Shown one piece after another: positions 1 to 5,201 of a DNA stretch of 5,201 bases (the first letter of the stretch is position 1; the number at the start of each line of letters is the position of its first letter). Source of the stretch: WHTF01 sp964482425 (GTDB taxonomy: Bacteria > Desulfobacterota > Binatia > UBA9968); the NCBI GenBank assembly GCA_964482425.1, contig CAYZXN010000359.1, forward strand, positions 1 to 5,201, written 5' to 3'. A model generated the notes under the pieces. The model had not been told where the DNA came from. It did no database searches and saw only the letters and a list, made by a program, of their open reading frames with translations. The translations under genes and the position numbers were made by a program.

Positions 1-1231
1 AAAAGCGCGAGATCGCCTCGCCGCCGATAGCGGTCGTTACCACGACCAGCCACGGCGGGCATTGCCAGAACATCAGCAGCGCAAACGCTGCGAGCGCCAG
101 ACCGAAATCTGCGGGCGAATAGATCGCGCTTGTCCACACAGGATGATACAAAGCGCTCAGCAACAGCCCGACGACTGCTGCGTTGATGCCCTTGAGAGCC
201 GCCTGAAAAATCGGTACCGACCGCAGAGTATCCCAAAACGGCAGTGCGCCGGCGACTAGCAGAAAAGAAGGCAGAAAAATCGCTCCCAGAGCCAGCATCG
301 CCCCGGTCCAGCCATTGGGCTCAGATCTCATGGCGGCGCCGAGGTACGCGGCGAAAGTAAAAAGCGGCCCTGGCACCGCCTGAGTCGCTCCGTAACCTGC
401 AACGAACTGCTCGTTGGTCACCCATCCGGGACCGACAACCTCGGTTTGTAACAAAGGCAGGACCACGTGACCGCCGCCGAAAACCAGCGAGCCGACGCGG
501 AAAAAACTGTCGAACACTTCCAGAGCATGGCCGGCTGTTATCTGTCGCAAGAGCGGCAAGCCAAGCAGTAGCGCAAAAAAGATGGTCCATGCGGTGATCG
601 CAGTTTTCTTCGAAACCGGAAAGCGCATAGTCGAGTGTGAAGAAGAAGCTGTTCCTGGAAACAGGATCGCGCCGGCTATACCGCCGCCGGCAATCGACGA
701 CAGCTGCCCGGCTGCGGTGGGCCATGCCAGCGTCACCAGCGCAGCGGCAATGGCAATGGTGGCTCGTTCACGGTCGGGACAGAGCGAGCGGGCCATTCCC
801 CAAACCGCCTGGGCGACCACCGCTACGGCAACCACCTTGAGGCCATGTAGCCAGCCGGCATCGGCGGCGCCGGCGAAGGCTCCGACTCCGAATGCAAAGG
901 CAATGAGCGCCAGCGCCGACGGCATGGTAAAGCCCAACCATGCGGCAACGCCTCCCAGAAGACGTGCACGGGCGATGCCAATAGCGATGCTGACCTGACT
1001 GCTGGCCGGGCCAGGCAGGAACTGGCAAAGAGCGACCAGGTCAGCATAGCTTTGCTCATCGATCCACTTCCTGCGCTTGACATACTCCTCATGGAAATAG
1101 CCGAGATGAGCGATGGGACCGCCAAACGAGGTTAGTCCCAGTCGCAGCGATACCCAGAGCACCTCAAGAAACGACCCGGGACTCCCGCCTCCTGCGACTT
1201 TCGGGTGCGCAGTTGCAACGTGCTCGCTCAT
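1..1231 (-). CDS. chrA: ChrA-family chromate transporter, two-domain form, C-terminus cut by window edge
   Basis: This is an inner-membrane transporter of the CHR superfamily, whose characterised members export chromate from the cytoplasm. The frame stays open from the ATG at 1231 to the left edge, giving 410 residues. Known two-domain ChrA proteins are about 400 residues, so little is missing. Both CHR halves are visible. The N-terminal half has LTSFGGPIAHLGYF (residues 33-46), CQFLPGPASSQ (69-79) and a following glycine-rich helix. The C-terminal half repeats these signatures as RVGSLVFGGGHVVLPLL (245-261) and ATQAVPGPLFTFAAYLG (282-298). A polar linker at about 191-210 separates the halves. 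Many hydrophobic segments alternate with short loops. The start codon overlaps the TGA of the upstream cytochrome gene as ATGA and has no strong Shine-Dalgarno of its own, so translation is probably coupled. The family assignment is firm. Chromate as the actual substrate is inferred from the family. Confidence 0.95.
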   Translation of the reverse strand, partial: MSEHVATAHPKVAGGGSPGSFLEVLWVSLRLGLTSFGGPIAHLGYFHEEYVKRRKWIDEQSYADLVALCQFLPGPASSQVSIAIGIARARLLGGVAAWLGFTMPSALALIAFAFGVGAFAGAADAGWLHGLKVVAVAVVAQAVWGMARSLCPDRERATIAIAAALVTLAWPTAAGQLSSIAGGGIAGAILFPGTASSSHSTMRFPVSKKTAITAWTIFFALLLGLPLLRQITAGHALEVFDSFFRVGSLVFGGGHVVLPLLQTEVVGPGWVTNEQFVAGYGATQAVPGPLFTFAAYLGAAMRSEPNGWTGAMLALGAIFLPSFLLVAGALPFWDTLRSVPIFQAALKGINAAVVGLLLSALYHPVWTSAIYSPADFGLALAAFALLMFWQCPPWLVVVTTAIGGEAISRF

Positions 1232-1800
1232 TGTTTGGTGGTTTCCATTTTCCACCTTTGGTTGGTCACGGGAGGGGCGGTGGGCCGGATCACTTGTATA
1301 TATTTGTGGCCGGTCTCCGTGTGGCAGCCGTTGCATGCGCTCAAAGTCTCGTCATACGCCTTCTGGAATTCACCTTGGTTTCTGCTTTCTATCGCTTTCT
1401 CAAGCTGAACGATTTGCGTCTGGAGCACGGCGTCCATCACGTTTGAGATTTTGACGCCGTTTTCTTCTGCGTTCAGCGCCTTGACGGCTTCCATGGTTTC
1501 CTCAATCTCGTGAGCTTGATAGCCGGCCAATTGCCAATTCGCCGCCCTGGCGGCAAACCAGAGTTTGGCGGCGTGTAACTGAAGAATGATCATATACTCG
1601 GCCAGGCCCGGCCTGGTCTCTTTCACAGCCGCCAACTCCGCTTGCACTTGCTTGAGAGTTGTTTGAAGGCCGTTCGCCTCGCTGGTGGACGCGTTCAGAC
1701 GTTGGACTTGCCTGTCCAGGGCAGCAATTTTAAAGAGCAGCACAACGACAAGCACCAAAGAGAGCACTGCCGCGACCCCAAGGTAGACTGTGGATTTCAT
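1228..1800 (-). CDS. Membrane-anchored monohaem c-type cytochrome-like protein
   Basis: This is a 190-residue protein with an uncleaved N-terminal membrane segment (about residues 5-24) followed by a coiled-coil-like stretch (about 25-62). A helical domain then holds one haem-attachment motif, CNGCH, at 156-160. The domain reads like a four-helix cytochrome c'-type fold: LQLHAAKLWFAARAANW (73-89), an acidic helix with HEIEETMEAV (97-106), then the haem motif near the C-terminus followed by IRPTAPPVTNQ (171-181). That layout, with the motif late in the chain and a proline-rich tail, recalls small periplasmic cytochromes annotated only as hypothetical. A good Shine-Dalgarno (GGGAGG, 6 bases before the ATG at 1800) supports the start. 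The gene lies 48 bases after padR and overlaps chrA by four bases. A haem protein co-translated with a chromate transporter could pass electrons to chromate or sense redox state in the periplasm. Both roles are inference, and the partner is unknown. Confidence 0.85.
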   Translation of the reverse strand: MKSTVYLGVAAVLSLVLVVVLLFKIAALDRQVQRLNASTSEANGLQTTLKQVQAELAAVKETRPGLAEYMIILQLHAAKLWFAARAANWQLAGYQAHEIEETMEAVKALNAEENGVKISNVMDAVLQTQIVQLEKAIESRNQGEFQKAYDETLSACNGCHTETGHKYIQVIRPTAPPVTNQRWKMETTKQ

Positions 1801-1848
1801 GCAATCCTCCCGAATAGATCAGTCGCCGGCAAGCAGGTCGATGGATGG

Positions 1849-2166
1849 TCAGGTTTTTTCCAGCAGCTCACCGAACAGCTCCCTTACTTTTTCCCGCGCC
1901 GCCGCCAGCACCTTGCGGCCGCGTGGAGTAGCCCGATAAAGACGACGCGAGCGTTTTCCAACCGTTTCAGTTACGGAACGGACATAGCCCTTACGCTCCA
2001 ACGAGTGAAGCAGAGGATAGAGCGTGCCGGGACTGAGTTTGTAGCCATGTCGTCCCAATTCTTCAATAATCCAGAGGCCAAATACGGGCCCTTTGGCAGC
2101 GTGATGAAGAATATGGAGTCGGACCAATCCTCCGTACAACTCGTGATCCGGGCTATCGTTCGACAC
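1849..2166 (-). CDS. PadR-family transcriptional regulator
   Basis: This is a short (105-residue) winged-helix DNA-binding protein of the PadR family. The family signature is plain: LHILHHAAKGPVFGLWIIEEL (about residues 17-37), then HGYKLSPGTLYPLLHSLERKGYV (40-62), which covers the recognition helix, and a basic wing with KRSRRLYRATPRGRKVL (71-87). The C-terminal helix is only about 18 residues, typical of the short PadR subfamily that dimerises through one helix. The start is GTG at 2166, because an in-frame TAA at 2173-2175 rules out anything further upstream except two non-start codons. The gene is first in the operon with the cytochrome and chrA. Palindromes overlapping its promoter suggest autorepression, as is common for PadR proteins. 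The effector is unknown; chromate or a redox-related signal is a guess from the downstream genes. Confidence 0.93.
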   Translation of the reverse strand: MSNDSPDHELYGGLVRLHILHHAAKGPVFGLWIIEELGRHGYKLSPGTLYPLLHSLERKGYVRSVTETVGKRSRRLYRATPRGRKVLAAAREKVRELFGELLEKT

Positions 2167-2179
2167 CGCTCGTTAATTT

Positions 2180-2185
2180 CTCCTT
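2180..2185 (-). promoter_or_regulatory. Ribosome binding site of padR, unusually distant from its start
   Basis: AAGGAG on the minus strand lies 13 bases before the GTG start, longer than the usual 5-9. No other in-frame start is closer to it, because TAA at 2173-2175 closes the frame between them. Weak initiation (GTG plus long spacing) would keep the repressor level low. Confidence 0.5.
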
Positions 2186-2190
2186 TTCGT

Positions 2191-2212
2191 TATCGAATTT
2201 CGATATATCGAA
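2191..2212. promoter_or_regulatory. Overlapping palindromes, probable PadR operator
   Basis: Two perfect inverted repeats share bases. TATCGAA-T-TTCGATA occupies 2191-2205 and TTCGATATATCGAA occupies 2199-2212. The half-site TATCGAA thus occurs three times in 22 bases, on alternating strands. The right palindrome covers the -10 element of the predicted padR promoter and the left one covers the expected transcription start, so a bound dimer would block the polymerase. The site sits 25 bases before the padR start codon. Assigning it to this PadR protein is inference from position and symmetry. Confidence 0.7.
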
Positions 2213-2230
2213 CAGCAAGTCGCGTGTCAA
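2202..2230 (-). promoter_or_regulatory. Predicted sigma70-type promoter of the padR-cytochrome-chrA operon
   Basis: On the minus strand TTGACA (2230-2225, a perfect -35) is followed after 17 bases by TATATC (2207-2202, four of six -10 matches, with the TATA core kept). Transcription would begin near 2195, leaving a leader of about 30 bases that contains the padR Shine-Dalgarno. The -10 is embedded in the palindrome at 2199-2212. Confidence 0.6.
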
Positions 2231-2233
2231 CTT

Positions 2234-2388
2234 AAATGTGCCGGAATAATCGCGCCGGAGAGCGCCTCTTCGTCTGATGAGTTGCTCAATGATCCACAGT
2301 CGAATACCGGCGCATTGATGTGGTGCAGGATACGAAGTCGTGTTAGTGCTCAATCATCCAAGTCATGATCTCCACTATCACGAGCCAA
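2234..2388 (-). pseudogene. Decayed N-terminal half of a second PadR regulator
   Basis: Read on the minus strand from TTG at 2388, the translation lines up with the start of the intact PadR: ARDSGDHDL against SNDSPDHEL, then RLRILHH (2340-2320) against RLHILHH, then APVF, then LWIIEQL (2299-2279) against LWIIEEL, and finally SGTF (ending at 2234) against PGTL. The reading is broken twice. An in-frame TGA lies at 2352-2350, and one base is missing at about 2301-2300, where the Gly codon of PVFGLW should be, so LWIIEQL falls in another frame. By hand alignment the RLRILHH block matches the intact gene at 16 of 21 bases and the LWIIEQL block at 15 of 21. Homology fades after 2234, so the wing and C-terminal helix are absent. 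It is either an old tandem duplicate or the remnant of a different PadR gene. It cannot encode a working regulator as it stands. Confidence 0.75.
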
Positions 2389-2485
2389 TAATGGAGCTTC
2401 TCGATGACTCAATGTTGGTGTATCGAAAGCCGATTTACGGACGATCGACTCACTGCCAGCCAAGATCATGGTTTGCCGCTCCAAT

Positions 2486-2515
2486 TTGACATCGAAAGTC
2501 CCCATCAGTTACTGT
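2486..2515 (+). promoter_or_regulatory. Possible promoter for the substrate-binding protein gene
   Basis: TTGACA at 2486-2491 is a perfect -35 hexamer. The best -10 candidate is TACTGT at 2510-2515, 18 bases on, with only three of six matches. It lies about 110 bases before the ATG at 2623. The rest of 2389-2622 shows no convincing gene. A single TATCGAA half-site occurs at 2421-2427. Confidence 0.25.
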
Positions 2516-2622
2516 TCCGCCGAAGTAAGAGCCGTGCTCGTTGTTGCAAAGTGCAAATGGTAGACAGAACTTGGCAGAAGCCGGAATAGCGCCAGCTCTT
2601 CTTCAAAGAGGTGTAAATCACT

Positions 2623-3648
2623 ATGGAAAATCATCTACGCAAGCGACGCCTTGTGCTGTTCTTAACACTTCTCATGCTGGCCGGGTTTCCTCCGGCTCCA
2701 GAGGCGGCCGAACAGGCAATTTCGCTGAAGCCAGAAAAGAGCCGCCTTGAGATCGCTATCGCCGCCGCGGGTTCGACTAGCCTACCGACCTTGGTGACTC
2801 AGGAAGCCGGTTATTTCGCCAAGCATGGTCTTGACGTAACCATCAATACAGTCAGTGCCAGTGCCGCGGTTCAAGGCGTGCTCTCGGGCCGGATCGATAT
2901 TTACCAGGGCGGCGCTGCGGCAATCGCCGCACATCTCGCAGGCGCGGATATCATTTATGTTGCGGCCGCCGTGGACCGGAGCTCGCTCAATTTGTTCGGC
3001 CAGAAAGGTATCACATCGTTCGAGGGCCTGCGCGGCAAGTCCGTTGCTACAACCTCGCCTGGCGCTTTCGGCGAGATTGCCGTTCGCATGTCCGGAAGAA
3101 AGCATGGCATGGAGATCGGCAAAGAAATCAAACTTATCTATCATCGCAGCCCGGGAGAGGCTCTGGCGACCTTTCTGGTGGGAAATGCCGACGGCCTCGT
3201 CATTACCCCGCCGCAGACCGAAATGGCCAAACAACAAGGTTATCCCGTGATTATCGACTATTACAGGGAGGGCTTGAAAATCACCGGGCCGGGGACGTCG
3301 GTGACCAGAGAGTTCTCGCAAAAGTACCCGAATACGATCAAGGCATTCCTAATGGCCTATCTCGACGGCCTGAAACGGTGCATTGATGATGAAGACTACG
3401 CCATGAAGATCCAGGCCAAGTACACGAAAGTTTCGAACCCGAAATCTTTGGCGGAAACCTATCAACAGGGTTTACGGGTTTGGAATAAAGACATGAGGGT
3501 GGATCCCGCGGCGATTCGGGTCGTGCTGGAGAATTCTGCGGAGCCGCAGGCTAAAAGCGCTGACCCCAAAAGATTTTTTGACAACTCCATTATTGAGGCT
3601 GTCAACCGCGAGTATGGGGCCAAACTGTTTCCCGGTGAGGTAAAGTAA
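2623..3648 (+). CDS. ABC transporter substrate-binding protein, NMT1/TauA (SsuA)-like
   Basis: This is a 341-residue exported solute-binding protein of the type II periplasmic fold used for taurine, alkanesulfonate, nitrate or thiamine-precursor uptake. Residues 1-29 form a signal peptide: a basic start (RKRR, 6-9), a hydrophobic core (LVLFLTLLMLAGF, 10-22) and an Ala-rich end. Family features follow in order: the first strand and ligand-loop region AIAAAGSTSLPTLVTQEAGYF (45-65), HGLDVTI (68-74), GVLSGRIDI (85-93), the domain-swap stretch SFEGLRGKSVATTSPGA (132-148), the second lobe with GNADGLVITPPQ (187-198), and the C-terminal helices around FSQKYPNTIKAFLMAY (231-246). AGAGGTG before the ATG at 2623 serves as the ribosome binding site. 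No permease or ATPase gene adjoins it, so it either serves a distant transporter or is one of many orphan binding proteins seen in some uncultured soil lineages. The ligand cannot be deduced from sequence. Confidence 0.9.
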   Translation: MENHLRKRRLVLFLTLLMLAGFPPAPEAAEQAISLKPEKSRLEIAIAAAGSTSLPTLVTQEAGYFAKHGLDVTINTVSASAAVQGVLSGRIDIYQGGAAAIAAHLAGADIIYVAAAVDRSSLNLFGQKGITSFEGLRGKSVATTSPGAFGEIAVRMSGRKHGMEIGKEIKLIYHRSPGEALATFLVGNADGLVITPPQTEMAKQQGYPVIIDYYREGLKITGPGTSVTREFSQKYPNTIKAFLMAYLDGLKRCIDDEDYAMKIQAKYTKVSNPKSLAETYQQGLRVWNKDMRVDPAAIRVVLENSAEPQAKSADPKRFFDNSIIEAVNREYGAKLFPGEVK

Positions 3649-3650
3649 AA

Positions 3651-3710
3651 CTATCGGGTAGTCTTTTCGGCATGAGGGCCGATAGGCGCGACTTTTGGCC
3701 CGCGCACCTA
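3651..3710 (+). other. Weak inverted repeats between the binding-protein gene and ku
   Basis: Two possible hairpins follow the stop codon at 3648. CTATCGG (3651-3657) pairs with CCGATAG (3679-3685) across a 21-base loop. TAGG plus CGCG (3683-3690) pairs with CGCG, a two-base bulge and CCTA (3701-3710). The two share bases and so exclude each other. Neither is followed by a T run, so neither is a standard intrinsic terminator. They could slow transcription between the genes or be chance. Confidence 0.25.
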
Positions 3711-3782
3711 TTCTATTGAAGCTTGATGGGCGCATTGTTATGCTTGAATCCGCTAGGACTTGTAGCACAAGGAGGATGATTT

Positions 3783-4640
3783 ATGCCGCCGCATTCTATC
3801 GGCTCCGGCACGATTTCTTTCGGCCTCGTCTCCATCCCGGTCAAACTCTATTCGGCTGCTTCTTCGCAGTCGGTGAGCTTCAATCTGCTGCACGCCAAGT
3901 GCGGTAATCGAATTCGCCAGCAGCGCTTTTGCCCGGTGTGCAATGAAGTGGTGGAGCGCGACGACCTCGTCAAGGGCTACGAATTCACCAAGGATCAGTA
4001 CGTCAAAGTCAACGACGAGGAGTTGAAGGCTCTGGAAGGCGAGGCTTCCAAGGCGATTGAAATTGCCGAGTTCGTACCGCTTGTAAAGGTCGATCCCGTT
4101 TACTTTGAGAAAAGCTACTATCTCGGCCCGGACAAGGGCGGTGAAAAGCCATATCGTCTGCTGTCGGATGCGATGACGCAGGCGGGAAAAGTCGCCCTTG
4201 CCAAGTTCGTCATGCGCGGCAAAGAGAATCTCGTACTGGTGCGCTCGGCGCAAAACGGCCTGATGCTCCACACCATGTATTTCGCCGACGAAGTGCGCAA
4301 TTTCGACGATATTGCAAAAGGGGAATCGGCAAAAATCAGCGGCGCGGAAACCAATCTGGCTTTGCGTTTGATAGAGGAGCTGTCGACCGACGAATTTAAT
4401 CCCGGGCAATACGAAGACGAGTACCGGCAGCGCGTCCTTGACCTCGTCAGCAGCAAAGCCGAGGGCAAAGAGATTACCGTTGCGGCGCCGCAAGCCCCGC
4501 GGGCTCAAGTCATCGATCTGGTAGCGGCGCTGAAAGAGAGCCTGGGAAAAAAGGGCGCCCAGGAAAAGAAACCCGCGGTGCGAGCTAAAGCGGCCCAGCC
4601 TGAGAAAACCAGGAAACGGGCGCAGTCCGCCAAAAAATGA
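3783..4640 (+). CDS. ku: Ku, bacterial non-homologous end-joining protein
   Basis: Bacterial Ku is a homodimeric ring that threads onto DNA double-strand ends and recruits the ligase LigD for end joining in the cytoplasm. The 285-residue length is normal. The start IGSGTISFGLVSIPVKLY (6-23) is the family hallmark. A zinc-ribbon-like knot follows in LLHAKCGNRIRQQRFCPVCN (H37, C40, C50, C53). Then come VVERDDLVKGYEF (56-68), the strand-rich core with FEKSYYLGPD (108-117), KPYRLLSDAM (122-131) and FVMRGKENLVLVR (142-154), and the arm region ending near FNPGQYEDEYRQRVLDLV (205-222). The tail from about 251 is lysine-rich (ten Lys and three Arg in 35 residues), as in Ku proteins whose basic tail helps DNA binding. 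GGAGG seven bases before the ATG at 3783 is a strong ribosome binding site. Its stop overlaps the next gene as ATGA. No ligD is visible in the window. Confidence 0.97.
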   Translation: MPPHSIGSGTISFGLVSIPVKLYSAASSQSVSFNLLHAKCGNRIRQQRFCPVCNEVVERDDLVKGYEFTKDQYVKVNDEELKALEGEASKAIEIAEFVPLVKVDPVYFEKSYYLGPDKGGEKPYRLLSDAMTQAGKVALAKFVMRGKENLVLVRSAQNGLMLHTMYFADEVRNFDDIAKGESAKISGAETNLALRLIEELSTDEFNPGQYEDEYRQRVLDLVSSKAEGKEITVAAPQAPRAQVIDLVAALKESLGKKGAQEKKPAVRAKAAQPEKTRKRAQSAKK

Positions 4641-5201
4641 AATTTTTCAGCACCGGCGAGGTGGCAAAGATCCTCAACCTCCCGGACAGTCGCATCCGCT
4701 CCTTTGTGCGCGCCGGATTTCTCGCGCCGTCCCGCGGCAAAAAAAAATCGCTGCGCTTCTCCTTTCAAGACGTGCTGTTCTTAAAGACCGCCAAAGGGCT
4801 GCTCGATTCTCGCGTGCCCTCGAAAAACGTTATTCGCATGCTTTCTTCCCTCAAGCGCCAGCTTCCCGGTGATCGGCACCTTTCCAGTATCAAAATCTAC
4901 GCCGACGGACGGCGCGTGATAGCCTGGGACGGCAAAGCGCGCTGGCAGCCTGAGTCGGGCCAGTTTCTTTTTAATTTTGACGCTCGCGCGGTCGTGCAAA
5001 AACTTGCGCCGGCGCCGGTAAAAACGAGCGGCGCTCAGCTCACTGCGCAGCACTGGTTCAATCTGGCGGCGGAGCTTGAGGCGACGTCGTCGGAGGAAGC
5101 ACAACGAGCCTATCACCTGGCGCTGGAACTCGACCCGAGCATGGCCGATGCACACCTGAACGTCGGCCGGCTGTACCACGACCGCGGTGAGTTGAAAAAA
5201 G
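4637..5201 (+). CDS. MerR-like HTH protein with C-terminal TPR repeats, cut by window edge
   Basis: The frame stays open from the ATG at 4637 to the right edge, giving 188 residues so far. Residues 3-30 form a MerR-type helix-turn-helix (STGEVAKILNLPDSRIRSFV then RAGFLAPSRG), with wing and helix SLRFSFQDVLFLKTAKGLL at 38-56. A middle segment of about 80-118 (SSIKIYADGRRVIAWDGKAR then QPESGQFLFNFD) looks like a small beta domain. TPR helices begin at about 135: WFNLAAELEA (140-149), AYHLALELDPSMADAHLNVG (158-177) and RLYHDRGELKK to the edge. MerR proteins normally carry an effector domain; here TPRs suggest protein-protein contact instead. The ATG overlaps the Ku stop (ATGA), so the two are probably co-translated and may act together. 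A run of nine A bases at 4739-4747 lies in the coding sequence. The function is unknown. Confidence 0.85.
   Translation, partial: MKFFSTGEVAKILNLPDSRIRSFVRAGFLAPSRGKKKSLRFSFQDVLFLKTAKGLLDSRVPSKNVIRMLSSLKRQLPGDRHLSSIKIYADGRRVIAWDGKARWQPESGQFLFNFDARAVVQKLAPAPVKTSGAQLTAQHWFNLAAELEATSSEEAQRAYHLALELDPSMADAHLNVGRLYHDRGELKK

Noticed and set aside
321..1125. Several open frames on both strands inside the chrA region
   Set aside because: The continuous ChrA frame from 1231 to the left edge, with both CHR signatures, accounts for this stretch. The others are out-of-frame or antisense and rich in Arg and Ser, as shadows are.
1642..2235. Plus-strand open frame (197 codons) across the cytochrome and padR genes
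   Set aside because: It runs antisense to two well-supported genes and through the promoter region, and shows no domain.
2153..2353. A 66-codon minus-strand frame beginning with TTG upstream of padR, as a small gene
   Set aside because: Its only recognisable part, LWIIEQL and neighbours, is the frameshifted continuation of the PadR remnant. The start and end are unrelated to PadR, so it is better described as part of a pseudogene.
2404..2589. A 61-codon plus-strand frame before the substrate-binding gene
   Set aside because: It has no ribosome binding site, no domain and a Cys/Arg-rich composition typical of non-coding DNA; the gap is best left as intergenic.
2782..3321. Minus-strand open frame (179 codons) opposite the substrate-binding gene
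   Set aside because: It is a shadow of the real gene, with no family motif and no ribosome binding site that stands out.
3753..4508. Long minus-strand open frame (251 codons) opposite ku
   Set aside because: It lies entirely antisense to an unmistakable Ku gene, has no recognisable domain and is explained by the codon bias of the ku frame.
4781..5179. Minus-strand open frame (132 codons) opposite the MerR-TPR gene
   Set aside because: It is antisense to a frame with clear HTH and TPR patterns and carries no motif.

Overview
The window carries two gene groups that point away from each other around an intergenic region at about 2170-2620. On the minus strand there is a compact operon, reading right to left: a PadR-family regulator (1849-2166), a membrane-anchored monohaem c-type cytochrome (1228-1800) and a ChrA-type chromate transporter (1231 running off the left edge). 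On the plus strand there is an ABC-type periplasmic substrate-binding protein with no transporter partners in view (2623-3648), then the NHEJ end-binding protein Ku (3783-4640), which overlaps by ATGA a MerR-like/TPR protein (4637 running off the right edge).

The sequence indicates a bacterium with a periplasm: it has a membrane-tethered CXXCH cytochrome and an exported binding protein. The DNA is moderately GC-rich. A lone NMT1/TauA-like binding protein, a Ku gene and a MerR-TPR protein together fit a soil or sediment bacterium from an uncultured lineage near the Deltaproteobacteria (Binatia, Tectomicrobia, Rokubacteria or similar). That placement is an impression from gene content and was not tested.

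The minus-strand operon appears to be a chromate (or related oxyanion) response unit. PadR would repress its own promoter. A consensus -35 TTGACA and a TATATC -10 lie 17 bases apart, and the -10 sits inside overlapping palindromes built from the half-site TATCGAA. The cytochrome gene and chrA are joined by an ATGA stop/start overlap, so a haem protein and the transporter are probably made together. Chromate transporters are usually paired with ChrB-type regulators, so a cytochrome within the unit is the most interesting functional hint here.

Directly upstream of padR, at about 2234-2388, is a decayed second copy of the PadR N-terminal half. It has an in-frame TGA and a one-base frameshift, and it lies about 222 bases upstream of the intact copy in the same orientation. 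The promoter of the present operon begins just past its recognisable end.

The plus-strand Ku/MerR-TPR pair suggests a repair gene co-translated with a DNA-binding or scaffolding protein. A LigD ligase is not visible and may lie beyond the right edge. I found no RNA genes, insertion sequences, CRISPR arrays or att sites.
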